From assembly GCF_014805825.1 (NCBI RefSeq), contig NZ_CP061941.1, forward strand, positions 2,666,001-2,730,000: a stretch of 64,000 nt of DNA. The letters are read 5' to 3'. The notes under the pieces were generated by a model. The model saw only the letters and a list, made by a program, of their open reading frames with translations. It searched no databases and was not told the DNA's origin. The translations under genes and the position numbers were made by a program. This document shows positions 9,877 through 19,413 of this stretch, piece after piece; position 1 is the stretch's first letter; the number at the start of each line of letters is the position of its first letter. The stretch is from Marinomonas algicola. GTDB lineage: Bacteria; Pseudomonadota; Gammaproteobacteria; Pseudomonadales; Marinomonadaceae.

Positions 9877-12762
9877 ATGAAAAAACTTTACGCTTTTACC
9901 TCTATCATCTTAGTTTTGCTTACTTTTGTTTTTGCAAATCAAAACTTAGCAATCGCCAGCAGCCTTTCGACTGAAACTCAGAACAACATGACTCAAATTT
10001 CAAAAAGTAAAAACGACAAAAGTCTCTACAAAAGTCTAGTCTTAGAGAATGGCCTACGGGTTCTGTTGGTTTCGGACCCCATTGCTGAAAAATCATCCGC
10101 ATCACTGTCAGTGAATGTGGGTTCTTTCCAAGACCCGCACCAACAAGAAGGCTTAGCTCATTTTCTCGAACATATGCTTTTTTTAGGTACAGAAAAGTTT
10201 CCAGATGCCTCTTCTTACCAAACCTTTATTACGGAAAATGGTGGCGCCAATAATGCTTACACAAGCAGTAATACAACAAACTATTACTTTGATATACAGG
10301 AAGACCATTATTCAGAAGCATTGGATCGATTTTCTCAATTCTTTATCAGTCCACTTTTTAGTAAAGAGTTTGCTGACAGAGAAAAAAACGCCGTACATTC
10401 AGAATACCTTGCAAAAATAAACGACGATTCAAGACGTGTTAACCAAGCGTTTAAGACACTTTTAAACCCTCAACACCCACAAAGTCGTTTTAGTGTAGGC
10501 CGCTTAGATACCCTTAAAGACAGGCCTAACGCGGATTTACAAACTCAACTTAAAACACTCTTTGATCAATATTACAAAGCAAACAACATGGCACTCACTT
10601 TGATTTCAACTTTACCTATTAGTGAACTGGAATCGCTCTCCAAGCTGTTTTTTACCGATATAAAAGGCCATCCAGCGCCAATTATTGATACGATTCCTAA
10701 GACAACTTTACTGCAAAACCAAACCCCAAAAATGCAATTTGTGGAGCCTATTGCTGACTTTCAAAAAATAAAGTTTCTTTTCCCGATACCAACACAACAG
10801 AAAAACTATAAAAGCAAACCAGGGCAATACCTGACTTACATTCTCGGACATGAAGGTTCTGGCTCCTTATTGTCCTATTTAAAACAACAAGGATGGGCAA
10901 ATGCTCTGGGAGCAAGCACAGGATCGCCTATTGGCAAAGAACAAATCTTTAGCGTTAGTATTCGATTAACGGATGACGGCTTAAATCATATAGATGAAGT
11001 CGTTGGGGCATTTTTTTACGCACTGACTATTTTAAAAGACAGCCCTATCGACCCTCTCTACCTGAATGAAAGTAAGATATTAAGCAAATTGGCGTTTGAT
11101 TATTACGATTACATCCATCCTATTCGGTTATCATCAATCTTATCCAGTCGACTATTGCATTATCCAGCTGAAGACATTTTATCATCATTCAAAATCACCA
11201 ACCTTGCGAAGGAAGACGACATTCAATCTCTAATGTCTCATCTCACTCATGATAATATGTTGGTACAACTCATTAGCAAAAAGAACTTTCCAACGAACTG
11301 GCATGATGACGACTTAATCTGGGATAAAGAGACCTGGTACAACACTAAGTATACAAACTTCCATGCAAACGACTATTTTAAGAATTTATTCCTGCACCCA
11401 CCTAAACACAATGGGATATCACTCCCTGAGGCCAATCCGTTTTTACCTGAAAACTTAGACACTATTAATGAATTCGATGAACATCCACGTTTAATTTTTC
11501 AGCAACCAGGACTTATCTACTGGCACCGGTCTGACAATCAATTCGAAAAACCAGCAAGCAATCACTTTCTGGCCATTCGTTTTGAAAATGCAGCCGACAC
11601 ACCACAGCACTATCTATTAAATCGCTTATTAACAAGGCTGTTTGACGAAGCGATGAGTGAACAAACCTACTTACCTTATGTAGCAGGGCTTGGGTATCGA
11701 ATTTACCCCCACTTAAATGGCGTAACCATAAATACTAGCGGCTATTCAGACAAACAATTCTACTATTTAAAACAGCTACTAGAAGCGTTTTTACGCTTCA
11801 AACCGTCAAAATCACGCTTCGAAGAAAATAAAAAGCAGCTTTTAAAAGATTTATCCAATCAAATAAACACCCCCCCCTATCAATTGGCTATTTCAAAACT
11901 TTCAGACCTAGTAACCGAAGAGAGTATTTCAAACCATCAAATGATTGATGCACTCCCTTCGCTAACATTCGAAGACCTTATTCAATTTATGGAACCTAGA
12001 CTGTCATCCTTTAATCTTGTGGCCTTCAGTAATGGCAATGTCACCAATGAACAAAGCCTAGAGTTTGCGCAAACACTGCTTTCTTTAACCACTCCCTTTT
12101 TAAATACACGCGAAAGCGTTGACAATGATCCCGTTAGTTTTGCGCCTACAGACAGGTTAACTCATGAATTTACGGCAAGCAGCAAAGACAACTCTGTGCT
12201 ATACGTTATCAGAGAGCAAACCGATTTGACGTTAGATGACGAACTTAGAAGTAAAATGTTTTTTGCCATACTTAATCAATTATTTGCAACCGAGTTTTAC
12301 AGTTCTCTAAGGACAAGACAGCAGTTTGGCTATATTGTCAGTACACATAACTTTGTCATGCAAAACATTCCAAGTCTCGCCTTTACCGTTCAATCACCAA
12401 CTCGGAGCACGACAGATATACAACAAGCCATAGAAGCATTTATTAACAATCAAAACACTCGCATAGAAGAGCTGAGTGAACATCGTTTTAATAAAGCTAA
12501 AAATACCATTATGCAAAGCCTTTTGAGAGAACCCAAAAGCCTTAAGGAAACAACAGGAAGAGATTGGCGAGAAATTGCCAAATTAGCACCAGACTTCAAA
12601 AGAAAAGAAAGGCTGATTGACACTCTAAAAACGTTATCGATGGATGAATTTACATCCTTCTACAAGGATAAAGTAGTGAATGGCCACGCCACTCGTCTGT
12701 TAATTCATAATCACCCTATAACACTCAATCAATCAAACGAAATAAAGTGGCTAAAAATTTAG
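9877..12762 (+). CDS. Periplasmic M16 (insulinase/pitrilysin-type) zinc peptidase
   Basis: 961 aa, about the length of pitrilysin. An N-terminal signal peptide (MKKLYAFTSIILVLLTFVFA) suggests periplasmic location. The inverted zinc motif HFLEH near residue 95, in EGLAHFLEHMLFLGTEKFPD, and the downstream glutamate in REKNAVHSEY complete the M16 metal site. The N-terminal half carries the active domain and the C-terminal half the inactive M16 repeats. Such enzymes degrade oligopeptides. The gene stands alone, with an inverted repeat on each side. The Shine-Dalgarno before ATG 9877 is poor. It may be equivalent to ptrA, but orthology was not tested. Confidence 0.88.
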   Translation: MKKLYAFTSIILVLLTFVFANQNLAIASSLSTETQNNMTQISKSKNDKSLYKSLVLENGLRVLLVSDPIAEKSSASLSVNVGSFQDPHQQEGLAHFLEHMLFLGTEKFPDASSYQTFITENGGANNAYTSSNTTNYYFDIQEDHYSEALDRFSQFFISPLFSKEFADREKNAVHSEYLAKINDDSRRVNQAFKTLLNPQHPQSRFSVGRLDTLKDRPNADLQTQLKTLFDQYYKANNMALTLISTLPISELESLSKLFFTDIKGHPAPIIDTIPKTTLLQNQTPKMQFVEPIADFQKIKFLFPIPTQQKNYKSKPGQYLTYILGHEGSGSLLSYLKQQGWANALGASTGSPIGKEQIFSVSIRLTDDGLNHIDEVVGAFFYALTILKDSPIDPLYLNESKILSKLAFDYYDYIHPIRLSSILSSRLLHYPAEDILSSFKITNLAKEDDIQSLMSHLTHDNMLVQLISKKNFPTNWHDDDLIWDKETWYNTKYTNFHANDYFKNLFLHPPKHNGISLPEANPFLPENLDTINEFDEHPRLIFQQPGLIYWHRSDNQFEKPASNHFLAIRFENAADTPQHYLLNRLLTRLFDEAMSEQTYLPYVAGLGYRIYPHLNGVTINTSGYSDKQFYYLKQLLEAFLRFKPSKSRFEENKKQLLKDLSNQINTPPYQLAISKLSDLVTEESISNHQMIDALPSLTFEDLIQFMEPRLSSFNLVAFSNGNVTNEQSLEFAQTLLSLTTPFLNTRESVDNDPVSFAPTDRLTHEFTASSKDNSVLYVIREQTDLTLDDELRSKMFFAILNQLFATEFYSSLRTRQQFGYIVSTHNFVMQNIPSLAFTVQSPTRSTTDIQQAIEAFINNQNTRIEELSEHRFNKAKNTIMQSLLREPKSLKETTGRDWREIAKLAPDFKRKERLIDTLKTLSMDEFTSFYKDKVVNGHATRLLIHNHPITLNQSNEIKWLKI

Positions 12763-12768
12763 CCACTT
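12745..12768 (+). terminator. Hairpin overlapping the M16 peptidase stop codon
   Basis: AAGTGGCTAAA / TTTAGCCACTT, 11-bp arms almost abutting, with T-rich sequence after. The stop codon lies in the stem. Terminator function is likely but the T run is weak. Confidence 0.5.
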
Positions 12769-12785
12769 ACTACTTTGTAAGCACA

Positions 12786-13049
12786 TCAAGTCAATAATAA
12801 GATACTAGTTGATGCGGTCTGAGCGCTTGGGACAAGCGTGTCAAGCAAACAATATTCGTCTTCTGTATGCATTTTTGCCCGATAGGTTCGGTACCGCATA
12901 AAGCCCCCCCCTTTAGAAGAAGTAAACATTGGCGCCCAATAAGCTTCTTCTGTAATGATTTTTATGGCTTCACTGTAACTCTCTTCACGCACTTTAGGAT
13001 TAACCTTCGCCTGTACTGGCTTTGATGCATCCAGATCATCCTCCTGCCG
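12786..13049 (-). pseudogene. C-terminal remnant of a peptide-type ABC substrate-binding protein
   Basis: An open stretch bounded upstream by TGA (13050-13052) encodes about 87 residues with no good start. It includes ESYSEAIKIITEEAYWAPMF, which resembles the C-terminal region of DppA/OppA-type solute-binding proteins (pattern: Y-x-EA-x-RIITEEAYW-x-P-x-FT). The rest of a roughly 500-residue gene is absent. In the same frame upstream of the TGA there is a short stretch starting near 13133 that I cannot assign. I read this as a decayed transporter gene next to dsdA and a broken amidase gene. Confidence 0.6.
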
Positions 13050-13148
13050 TCAAAGTGTTTCTAGACTATCTTGTTGATAAAATGAAATCGGAAGAAAATC
13101 TAGAAAGAGCGAAGTCATAGCGCGGATGCGCATTCTACAATCACTGAG

Positions 13149-14504
13149 TTAATACAGCGCTTTACCATGAGCATAATACTTTTTTCTTTCTTCTTCAGGC
13201 ACCATGTCACCACCTGTCGCCCACATAATGTGCGTTGCGTGAGACATTTTATTGTCCAGTTGATGCGCCTTTAAATACTCCTGCCCCTGATTCATCAGCC
13301 TAATAACACCGGCCAACCCTGCCGTTGCTGAGGGCTCTACCTGAATGTTTTCAGCATCCACCAGCATGGCCAAATAACGATACAGATTTTCATCAGATAC
13401 CGTGTATACGCCGCTTAACAAAGCGTCCATCATGGGACCGACAAAAGCCGAGGGCCTACCAACGGCCAAACCATCGGCGCAAGTAAGATTGTCTATACCC
13501 AGGTCTTGCACAGCGATCTTATGGTGTAATCCCGTTTCCATGCCCAATAACATGCAAGGCGAATGGGTTGGCTCGGCAAAAAAGCAATGCACATGATCAC
13601 CAAATAGCTGTTTGAGACCAAAAGTAATGCCACCCGGTGCGCCACCAACGCCACAAGGAAGGTAAACAAACAACGGATGATCGGCGTCCACCACAATATT
13701 TTGTGCTTCCAGTTGCTTTTGCAAACGCAAGGCCGCCACGCTGTAACCTAAAAATAAAGAGGCAGAATCTTCATCGTCAATAAAATACGCGCGGTCATCT
13801 TGCTCTGCTTCTTGGCGACCTTGTTCTACCGCCACACTGTAATCCGCCGTGTGCTCAACGACATTCACACCCTTGCTTTTTAATAGGGCTTTCTTCCATT
13901 CTCTGGCATCCGACGACATATGAACCGTGACTTTGAAGCCCAATTTTGCACTCATAATACCGATGCTTAAACCAAGGTTTCCTGTCGAGCCGACGACGAT
14001 TTGATGAGTCGAAAACAAAGCTTTAAAAGCGTCCGAGTCAAACACTCGATACGCATCGTTGCCTTTTAATAAGCCATTCGCCTGCGCCAAACGCTCTGCA
14101 TGCAATAGCACTTCGTATATACCGCCTCGCGCCTTAATGGAACCCGCGATGGGCAATTGGTTGTCACACTTCATCAGCAAACGACCCGTAATCGGTGCAC
14201 CTATTAATTCGGTTAAGGTATTTTGCACCACCGGAATGGCGACAAGCTCTGATTCAATTATGCCCTGACTGGCCGCTGTTTCAGGAAACACATCCGCGAG
14301 ATAAGGTGCAAAGCGAGACAAACGATCTGCCGCATCCAACACATCGGACATTTGCAATGACAAATCATCTTGAATGGAATGAAATACGGCTTTCTTTGGG
14401 TTAAACCAAGTGATTTCTTCTAACGCACTGACACATTTAACAACGCAAGATTGAGCAACGGAACTAGCAATAAACTCAGACAAAGGACATTCCTTCCATG
14501 ACAA
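13149..14504 (-). CDS. dsdA: D-serine ammonia-lyase (D-serine dehydratase)
   Basis: PLP fold-type II enzyme turning D-serine into pyruvate and ammonia. At 451 aa it is the usual DsdA length and intact. The PLP lysine is in [16 protein letters not shown] near residue 125, the phosphate-binding glycines are in [18 protein letters not shown], and the family segment [14 protein letters not shown] is present. AGGACATTCC precedes the start only weakly. No dsdC regulator or dsdX permease is adjacent; the neighbours are broken genes, so import and regulation must come from elsewhere or have been lost. Confidence 0.93.
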   Translation of the reverse strand: MSWKECPLSEFIASSVAQSCVVKCVSALEEITWFNPKKAVFHSIQDDLSLQMSDVLDAADRLSRFAPYLADVFPETAASQGIIESELVAIPVVQNTLTELIGAPITGRLLMKCDNQLPIAGSIKARGGIYEVLLHAERLAQANGLLKGNDAYRVFDSDAFKALFSTHQIVVGSTGNLGLSIGIMSAKLGFKVTVHMSSDAREWKKALLKSKGVNVVEHTADYSVAVEQGRQEAEQDDRAYFIDDEDSASLFLGYSVAALRLQKQLEAQNIVVDADHPLFVYLPCGVGGAPGGITFGLKQLFGDHVHCFFAEPTHSPCMLLGMETGLHHKIAVQDLGIDNLTCADGLAVGRPSAFVGPMMDALLSGVYTVSDENLYRYLAMLVDAENIQVEPSATAGLAGVIRLMNQGQEYLKAHQLDNKMSHATHIMWATGGDMVPEEERKKYYAHGKALY

Positions 14505-14541
14505 ATAAATAGGTTACTGGCCTAGTATCGGATAATACCAG

Positions 14542-15072
14542 TCATTTTAAAACCCAATAAAACCCTCTACGTCTTTTAGAGAAGGTGAACAAGACAGCAG
14601 AACCGCCCGAAGACCCCGCGGCAGAGCGTGTCACGTCAAACGGGTTGGCGGTAACTCCGTAAACGGCGTTACGAGTGTTGCCACCGGCGCTCCATTCTGG
14701 ATTATTGGTTTTCCCTAACGGCAAGGCGCCAGCACTTCTTAACAGCGCGATCATAGGGTCATCCGAAGTCGCCATATTGTCTTTAAAAAGGGTGCTACCA
14801 AAGATAGTCGGAAAGCCGGTTAAATCGACCATGTCTTTTACACACAATGGCAAACCATGTAGCGCGCCTAAGGGCTCGCCTTTATCAATGGCTTGCTGAG
14901 CTTTTTTGGCTTGTTTGAGTAAATCCTCTGGGTCACTGCAGATCATCGCGTTAACGGCATGATTCACTAAGTTCATTCGGTCTATACAGCTTTGCGCCAA
15001 CTCCGTCACTGACAACGACTTTCGCGCCATCAAACGTCGCGCTTCGGTCGCATTTAAATCGCACGCCTCCAT
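14542..15072 (-). pseudogene. Truncated amidase-signature protein
   Basis: The N-terminal third of an amidase-family enzyme (about 450-500 aa when complete). The catalytic lysine is present in LPLCVKDMVDL and the cis-serine region in TRSAAGSSGGSA. Just after this, the conserved sequence stops and is replaced by about 17 unrelated residues (LFTFSKRRRGFYWVLK). The nucleophilic serine region and the rest of the domain are missing, so an active enzyme is unlikely. The break falls 37 bp from dsdA, suggesting a deletion that joined the two loci. Confidence 0.75.
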
Positions 15073-15440
15073 GATTTCCCCTTAATAGTATTTTCTCGTC
15101 TTTTAAGTAAGATCTAATAATATTAAGCATATGAAAAACTTAAAAAAGCGTCATTTTTCGATGACACCTTTGCCGATAAAGCAAAGCGTTATTTGAACCC
15201 ACGATAAAGTACAGTGAGATTCAGGTTTTAATTTAAACCAAGGCACTCATGCTCATGAAGGCAATCCCGCCCAAGTGGATTACGATGTCCTTGTATTTCA
15301 CAAAATGACCTAGAGAAAAACGTTGATACTCTTTCTTGACAAACCAGTGACCATTTATACCTTGCTCAAAAGTAGAAACGCGCTCAAATTGGTTAACCTA
15401 TAACGTAAAACAAATAAAATGTGCCCTTCTCCCATCCATG
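15073..15440. other. Intergenic region with possible decayed coding remnant
   Basis: No intact gene. On the minus strand an open stretch from 15397 to 15233 (54 codons, no start codon near its beginning) contains GHWFVKKEYQRFSLGHFVKY and ends at TAA. I do not recognise it. Given the broken genes beside it, it may be another remnant. The bases before 15200 are AT-rich and probably hold the former amidase promoter. Confidence 0.3.
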
Positions 15441-15455
15441 TCAATGAGAAGGGGC
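15423..15455 (-). terminator. Terminator of the doxX-yqjG-pirin operon
   Basis: Arms CCCTTCTC and GAGAAGGG around a 14-nt loop that contains the pirin stop codon. On the minus strand the stem is followed by ACATTTTATTTG. Confidence 0.6.
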
Positions 15456-16154
15456 GTCAATTAAAACAATCTCTGAGTCATCCAAAACAGTAAAACGAAC
15501 ACTTGCCTCTTTAGTTACTTCTGCTCCATCGCCGGTATTTAAGATAACTGTCGCATCGTCCGTAATGACCTCAAAACGCCCACTGGATGCCAATATATAA
15601 GCTTGATGATGTATCTTATGCTCAAAAGTAGACCCCTTTGACACTTTGCCGCCAAAAACACGAGCCTCTTGATAAATAAAAAGAGCGTCATCTTGATCTT
15701 CGGGATAGCCAGAGACTAATAAGCTCAAACCATCATTTTTATTGTTATTTCGAAAACGTTTTGCTTCCCACCTTGGCTTGACATTACGCTGATTTGGCTC
15801 AATCCATATTTGGTAAATGGTCAACGGATCTTTAGAAAGATTGTATTCTGAGTGAACAATACCGGTCCCTGCACTCATTACTTGAACCTCTCCATTTTCA
15901 GTGACGCCTTTATTACCTTTATTATCTTCATGGGTCACCGATCCACTCCTCACAAACGTAATAATTTCCATATTATTATGGGGGTGGGGTGGGAACCCTT
16001 GACCGGGCTCTACCCAATCATCATTAACCACTCTTAGCGTCCCAAACTCCATACGGCTAGGATTGTAATAATGAGCAAAACTAAAATGATGATTGGCTTT
16101 AAGCCATCCATGATCCGCTTTGCCTAGCTGTTGAAACGGAAAATGCTTAATCAT
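15441..16154 (-). CDS. Pirin family protein (YhaK/YhhW-like)
   Basis: Bicupin of 237 aa. The N-terminal pirin cupin shows FGTLRVVNDDWVEPGQGF, then HPHNNMEIITFV with metal-binding histidines, and MSAGTGIVHSEYN with the further metal ligands (His, Glu). The C-terminal cupin is reduced. Members such as E. coli YhaK and YhhW bind metal, and YhhW shows quercetinase activity; the role here is unproven. Good ribosome site (AGGAGA). It is the last gene of a three-gene operon, 12 bp after the glutathionyl-hydroquinone reductase, the same gene set as E. coli yqjF-yqjG-yhaJ-yhaK. Confidence 0.88.
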   Translation of the reverse strand: MIKHFPFQQLGKADHGWLKANHHFSFAHYYNPSRMEFGTLRVVNDDWVEPGQGFPPHPHNNMEIITFVRSGSVTHEDNKGNKGVTENGEVQVMSAGTGIVHSEYNLSKDPLTIYQIWIEPNQRNVKPRWEAKRFRNNNKNDGLSLLVSGYPEDQDDALFIYQEARVFGGKVSKGSTFEHKIHHQAYILASSGRFEVITDDATVILNTGDGAEVTKEASVRFTVLDDSEIVLIDAPSH

Positions 16155-16166
16155 ACGAATCTCCTA

Positions 16167-17117
16167 TTAAAACAAAGTTGCTCTATTATGCGGCAAGTCA
16201 AATGACGGCAATGGACCTAATGGCACGACACCCGTTGGGTTAATGGTTTTGTGACTCGCATAATAGTGTCTTTTGGTGTATTCCAAATCCACCGTTTCAG
16301 CAATACCTGAGATTTGAAACAGCTCTCTGAGGTAATGACTCAGGTTTTCGAACTCAGATAACTTATTACGATTACATTTAAAGTGACCGTGGTAGACCGC
16401 ATCAAAACGAACCAAGGTGGTAAACAAACGCCAATCGGCTTCTGTTATACTATTGCCAGCTAAATAACGTTGCTTAGACAAACGTGCTTCCAACCAGTCC
16501 AAACTATCGAACAACTGAGTATAAGCAATATTGTAAGCGTCTTGAGTGGTTGCAAAACCGGCTCGATAGACGCCATTATTTATCGTGTTATAAACCCGTT
16601 CATTAACCGAATCAATTTCCGCCCTTAACGCGGCCGGATAGTAATCATCATGATTACCTGTAAGCTCATTAAAAGAGGCGTTCAAAATTCGAATAATTTC
16701 GCTGGATTCATTATTAACAATAGTGTTGGTTTTCTTATCCCAAAGCACTGGAACGGTCACTCGCCCTTCATAATCTGGAGCCGATTTAAGATACACTTGA
16801 TAAACGTAATCGAAACCAAATAATGGGTCGCCCTGCTCGCCAAACTCCCAGCCGTTTTCAAGCATTTCAGCCTTAACTACACTCACCGTAATATGTTGCT
16901 CTAACCCTTTTAACGCCCTAAAAATCAAAGTTCGATGCGCCCAAGGGCAAGCAAGAGAGACATACAAATGATAACGTCCGCTCTCAGGTTGGTATAGACT
17001 GTCTTTTTCAGAAGAGACAGAGTGCCTAAAACGACTTTCTTGTCTCTCAAAATTGCCTTTAGATGCTTTGGTACTGTACCACTGGTCAACCCACTTACCT
17101 TTAACAATTAAGCCCAT
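16167..17117 (-). CDS. yqjG: Glutathionyl-hydroquinone reductase (YqjG/Xi-class GST)
   Basis: Reduces glutathionyl-hydroquinones, releasing hydroquinone and glutathione disulfide. At 316 aa it has the usual length. The catalytic cysteine is in SLACPWAHRTLIFRALKGL near residue 55, and the N-terminal GKWVDQWYSTKASKGNFERQ and the C-terminal GVVPLGPLPSFDLPHNR are typical of the class. GGGGAG precedes the ATG. It sits between doxX and pirin under a divergent LysR gene, indicating a response to quinones or redox-cycling aromatics. Confidence 0.92.
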   Translation of the reverse strand: MGLIVKGKWVDQWYSTKASKGNFERQESRFRHSVSSEKDSLYQPESGRYHLYVSLACPWAHRTLIFRALKGLEQHITVSVVKAEMLENGWEFGEQGDPLFGFDYVYQVYLKSAPDYEGRVTVPVLWDKKTNTIVNNESSEIIRILNASFNELTGNHDDYYPAALRAEIDSVNERVYNTINNGVYRAGFATTQDAYNIAYTQLFDSLDWLEARLSKQRYLAGNSITEADWRLFTTLVRFDAVYHGHFKCNRNKLSEFENLSHYLRELFQISGIAETVDLEYTKRHYYASHKTINPTGVVPLGPLPSFDLPHNRATLF

Positions 17118-17192
17118 GATTCACTCCCCAAAAAAGTAAATTAAATTAAAAAAACGTCTATAACCAAAACAGAGACACAGTCATAATAATCG

Positions 17193-17633
17193 CTATTTGT
17201 TGCTTAACACCGCATCAATAGAAAACTTACCGCCACCTTGGAAAACCAACGCCACACTCATGGCGAATAAAGCCAGTGCAAACTCATAGCCATTATTGGA
17301 CATGAATAAACCGTTACTAATGTGCACTGTCAAGATTGCAACCACCATAGTAGCCGCCAACGCTAAAGCAGCAGGTCGAGTAAATAGTCCTATAATAAGT
17401 AAAAGACCACCAAAAAATTCTGTACTACCAGCCAGTAAAGCCATCAAATAACCTGGTGCCATACCAATGGACTCCATCCACTGCCCTGTACCTTCAAGAC
17501 CATAACCACCAAACCAAGCGAATAACTTTTGAGCACCATGAGCAAAGAAAATAATTCCGGCAATTAAGCGTAATGGTAAAGCCGATAAGGTATTTTGTGT
17601 TTTCATAACATTCATTAAAATTGATGCGTTCAT
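17193..17633 (-). CDS. DoxX family membrane protein (YqjF-like)
   Basis: 146-aa protein with four hydrophobic segments, including LPLRLIAGIIFFAHGAQKLF near the N-terminus (the DoxX signature GxxFxxHGxQKLF), YLMALLAGSTEFFGGLLLII and ALALAATMVVAILTVHI. DoxX proteins are small inner-membrane proteins linked to quinone and thiol redox balance. GGAGTGACCTT precedes the ATG. It is the first gene of the operon with yqjG and pirin. Two GTTC-type dyads lie upstream. Confidence 0.88.
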   Translation of the reverse strand: MNASILMNVMKTQNTLSALPLRLIAGIIFFAHGAQKLFAWFGGYGLEGTGQWMESIGMAPGYLMALLAGSTEFFGGLLLIIGLFTRPAALALAATMVVAILTVHISNGLFMSNNGYEFALALFAMSVALVFQGGGKFSIDAVLSNK

Positions 17634-17645
17634 AAGGTCACTCCA

Positions 17646-17660
17646 AGAACAAATTGTTCT
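17646..17660. promoter_or_regulatory. Dyad before doxX
   Basis: AGAACAA-A-TTGTTCT, perfect 7-bp arms, directly upstream of the doxX ribosome-binding site. It shares the GTTC/GAAC core with the dyad at 17727-17751. Confidence 0.45.
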
Positions 17661-17726
17661 AATTAATTTAAGATGTGCCCATTGTAGTTATTGTATAAAT
17701 TTTTAATAAGCGCTATTTTTAGATGG

Positions 17727-17751
17727 AATCGTTCAAAAAAATTGAACAATT
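17727..17751. promoter_or_regulatory. LysR-type operator between doxX and the LysR gene
   Basis: GTTCAA-N5-TTGAAC (17731-17747), extended outward by AAT/ATT with one mismatch. It contains the T-N11-A pattern of LysR binding sites and lies in the divergent promoter region, so it probably controls both transcripts. Confidence 0.6.
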
Positions 17752-17795
17752 AATTTCTTTATTATAAGTCGTGCCATCACCCTGAAGTATTCATT

Positions 17796-18698
17796 ATGAA
17801 CACATCGTTGCTCACACTTGAGTCATTACTGGTTTTAGATGCTATCGAAAGAAGAGGCAGCTTCGCAGCCGCGGCTGAACAACTAAATAAAGTACCCTCG
17901 GCTTTATCATACATAGTCCAAAAACTGGAAGAACAATTAGGTGTCACCTTGTTTGTAAGACAGGGCAGACGCTCCGTTTTAACACCGGCGGGTCAGCACT
18001 TACTCGAAGAAGGAAGAAAAGTACTCTCAGCGGTCAGCAAAATTACTGAACAAACACAAACCATTGCCCATGGATGGGAACCGAAGATTAGAATTGCTAT
18101 TGATTCTATTTTGGACAATAAAAAAATATTTGATGTCATTGCGGATTTTTTATACGAACATCCTTCGATTGAGATCGATATAACCGAAGAAGTTATGAAC
18201 GGCACTTGGGAATCACTTATCGATGACGAAGTCGACTTAGTCATTGGCGCGCCAGAGCCAACGCCTAACCAGCAAGGGCTTCGTACAGTCAAAATAGAGA
18301 CTCTTAACCTATTACTGGTCGTAAAAGCCAACCACCCAATATTGCAATATGAGCAACCATTAGGTAAAAACGATTTGCGTCAATTTAGAACAATAGTGGT
18401 ACATGACTCTGTCAAAGGAGAAATTCCTCGCTCAAGTAATTTAATCGAAGACAGTCAGCACTTCTTTGTCTCGTCTGTTAACCAAAAAATAGACGCCGTA
18501 CTTGCAGGGATAGGAATGGGTTTTCTCCCCGAAAATCGCATTCAACCCTACTTAGACAGTAAGCAATTTGTGTCTTTAGATTTCCCCGAGGCTGTTAAGA
18601 CGTGCGATTTATTTATGGCTTGGAAAACAATAAATCATGGGAAAGGCTTGAAAAATTTAAGCGAGCGATTAGAAAAGATATTCCTCAGCACTCAGTAG
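17796..18698 (+). CDS. LysR-type regulator (YhaJ-like)
   Basis: 300-aa LysR-family regulator. Residues about 5-65 form the winged helix-turn-helix (LLVLDAIERRGSFAAAAEQL, then SALSYIVQKLEEQLG). Residues 90-300 are the effector-binding domain. It is divergent from doxX-yqjG-pirin, exactly the neighbourhood of E. coli yhaJ, which is known to respond to dinitrotoluene-derived compounds. I infer that it controls this operon through the dyads in the 162-bp gap. The effector here is unknown. Confidence 0.85.
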   Translation: MNTSLLTLESLLVLDAIERRGSFAAAAEQLNKVPSALSYIVQKLEEQLGVTLFVRQGRRSVLTPAGQHLLEEGRKVLSAVSKITEQTQTIAHGWEPKIRIAIDSILDNKKIFDVIADFLYEHPSIEIDITEEVMNGTWESLIDDEVDLVIGAPEPTPNQQGLRTVKIETLNLLLVVKANHPILQYEQPLGKNDLRQFRTIVVHDSVKGEIPRSSNLIEDSQHFFVSSVNQKIDAVLAGIGMGFLPENRIQPYLDSKQFVSLDFPEAVKTCDLFMAWKTINHGKGLKNLSERLEKIFLSTQ

Positions 18699-18704
18699 AT
18701 AAGA

Positions 18705-19334
18705 TCAACCACCAATCAATCTTTCTAACATAGCTTCGTCAGAGTTATCATTTTGAGTGTCAGCCTCGCCTGTACCAAACACTTGCACACCAGGAATATT
18801 TTCTGGAATAAAGCCATCGTCTTTTAGTTGGTCTTTTTGGTTTGCAGCTTGGTCTTTTTCCAACTTATCCAGTTGATCTCCGAAAACACCCACTTCTGGC
18901 ATTAACTGCAATCGCTTCGCCTGTATTTCGGCAGGAATATTGCCTGTAAACAACACGGTAAAAGGGGCTTCTTCCGTTCTTCGGTTCACTTCGCTGTAAA
19001 TTTCATGTTCACGCTCTGCAATGGCAGACATTTCAAGATAAGAACGACTGTTCTCTTTAGCGCCAATAATCACATTAGGCCCTAAAGCAAATTCTTTCTT
19101 TTTTTCTGCAGGGACAATACCGACTTCAGGAGGAGAAGAAAAGACTATTTGATGTTTGCCTCTAATCACCTCGTTACCATAGATAACATCAATATCTCTT
19201 ATCTGAATTTCTTGAGAAAAAGCACTGGATAGATTGGATACACCGATCAAAAGACAGAAGATCAACCCCGCCTTTTCTTTTAAAAACATCAAAACCAAAG
19301 ACCTCATCACAGCAATACTCAATAAAACACTCAT
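18705..19334 (-). CDS. Uncharacterised secreted protein
   Basis: 209 aa, not recognised. A hydrophobic stretch near residues 20-38 (AGLIFCLLIGVSNLSSAFSQ) reads as a signal peptide ending at AFS-QE, so the mature protein is probably periplasmic. The start is uncertain: ATGs at 19334, 19307 and 19289 all keep the signal. The mature part is charged; residues about 150-175 (DQLDKLEKDQAANQKDQLKD) are lysine-, aspartate- and glutamine-rich and probably helical, and the C-terminus is acidic. It is convergent with the LysR gene, 6 bp apart, and separated from fabV upstream by a terminator. No function is proposed. Confidence 0.6.
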   Translation of the reverse strand: MSVLLSIAVMRSLVLMFLKEKAGLIFCLLIGVSNLSSAFSQEIQIRDIDVIYGNEVIRGKHQIVFSSPPEVGIVPAEKKKEFALGPNVIIGAKENSRSYLEMSAIAEREHEIYSEVNRRTEEAPFTVLFTGNIPAEIQAKRLQLMPEVGVFGDQLDKLEKDQAANQKDQLKDDGFIPENIPGVQVFGTGEADTQNDNSDEAMLERLIGG

Positions 19335-19360
19335 AGAATAGTAGGTGATCTTTAATCAAT

Positions 19361-19397
19361 AAAAAAGGAGTAAGCGGACACCACTTACTCCTTTTTT
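19361..19397 (-). terminator. Terminator after fabV
   Basis: AAAAAAGGAGTAAG / CTTACTCCTTTTTT, perfect 14-bp arms with a 9-nt loop. The A and T runs on both sides make it bidirectional. Confidence 0.9.
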
Positions 19398-19413
19398 TGT
19401 AGCGTAATGTTAA

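Noticed and set aside
15233..15397. 54-codon minus-strand open frame as a real gene
   Set aside because: No start codon or ribosome site near its beginning and no recognised family; kept only as a possible remnant in the intergenic note.
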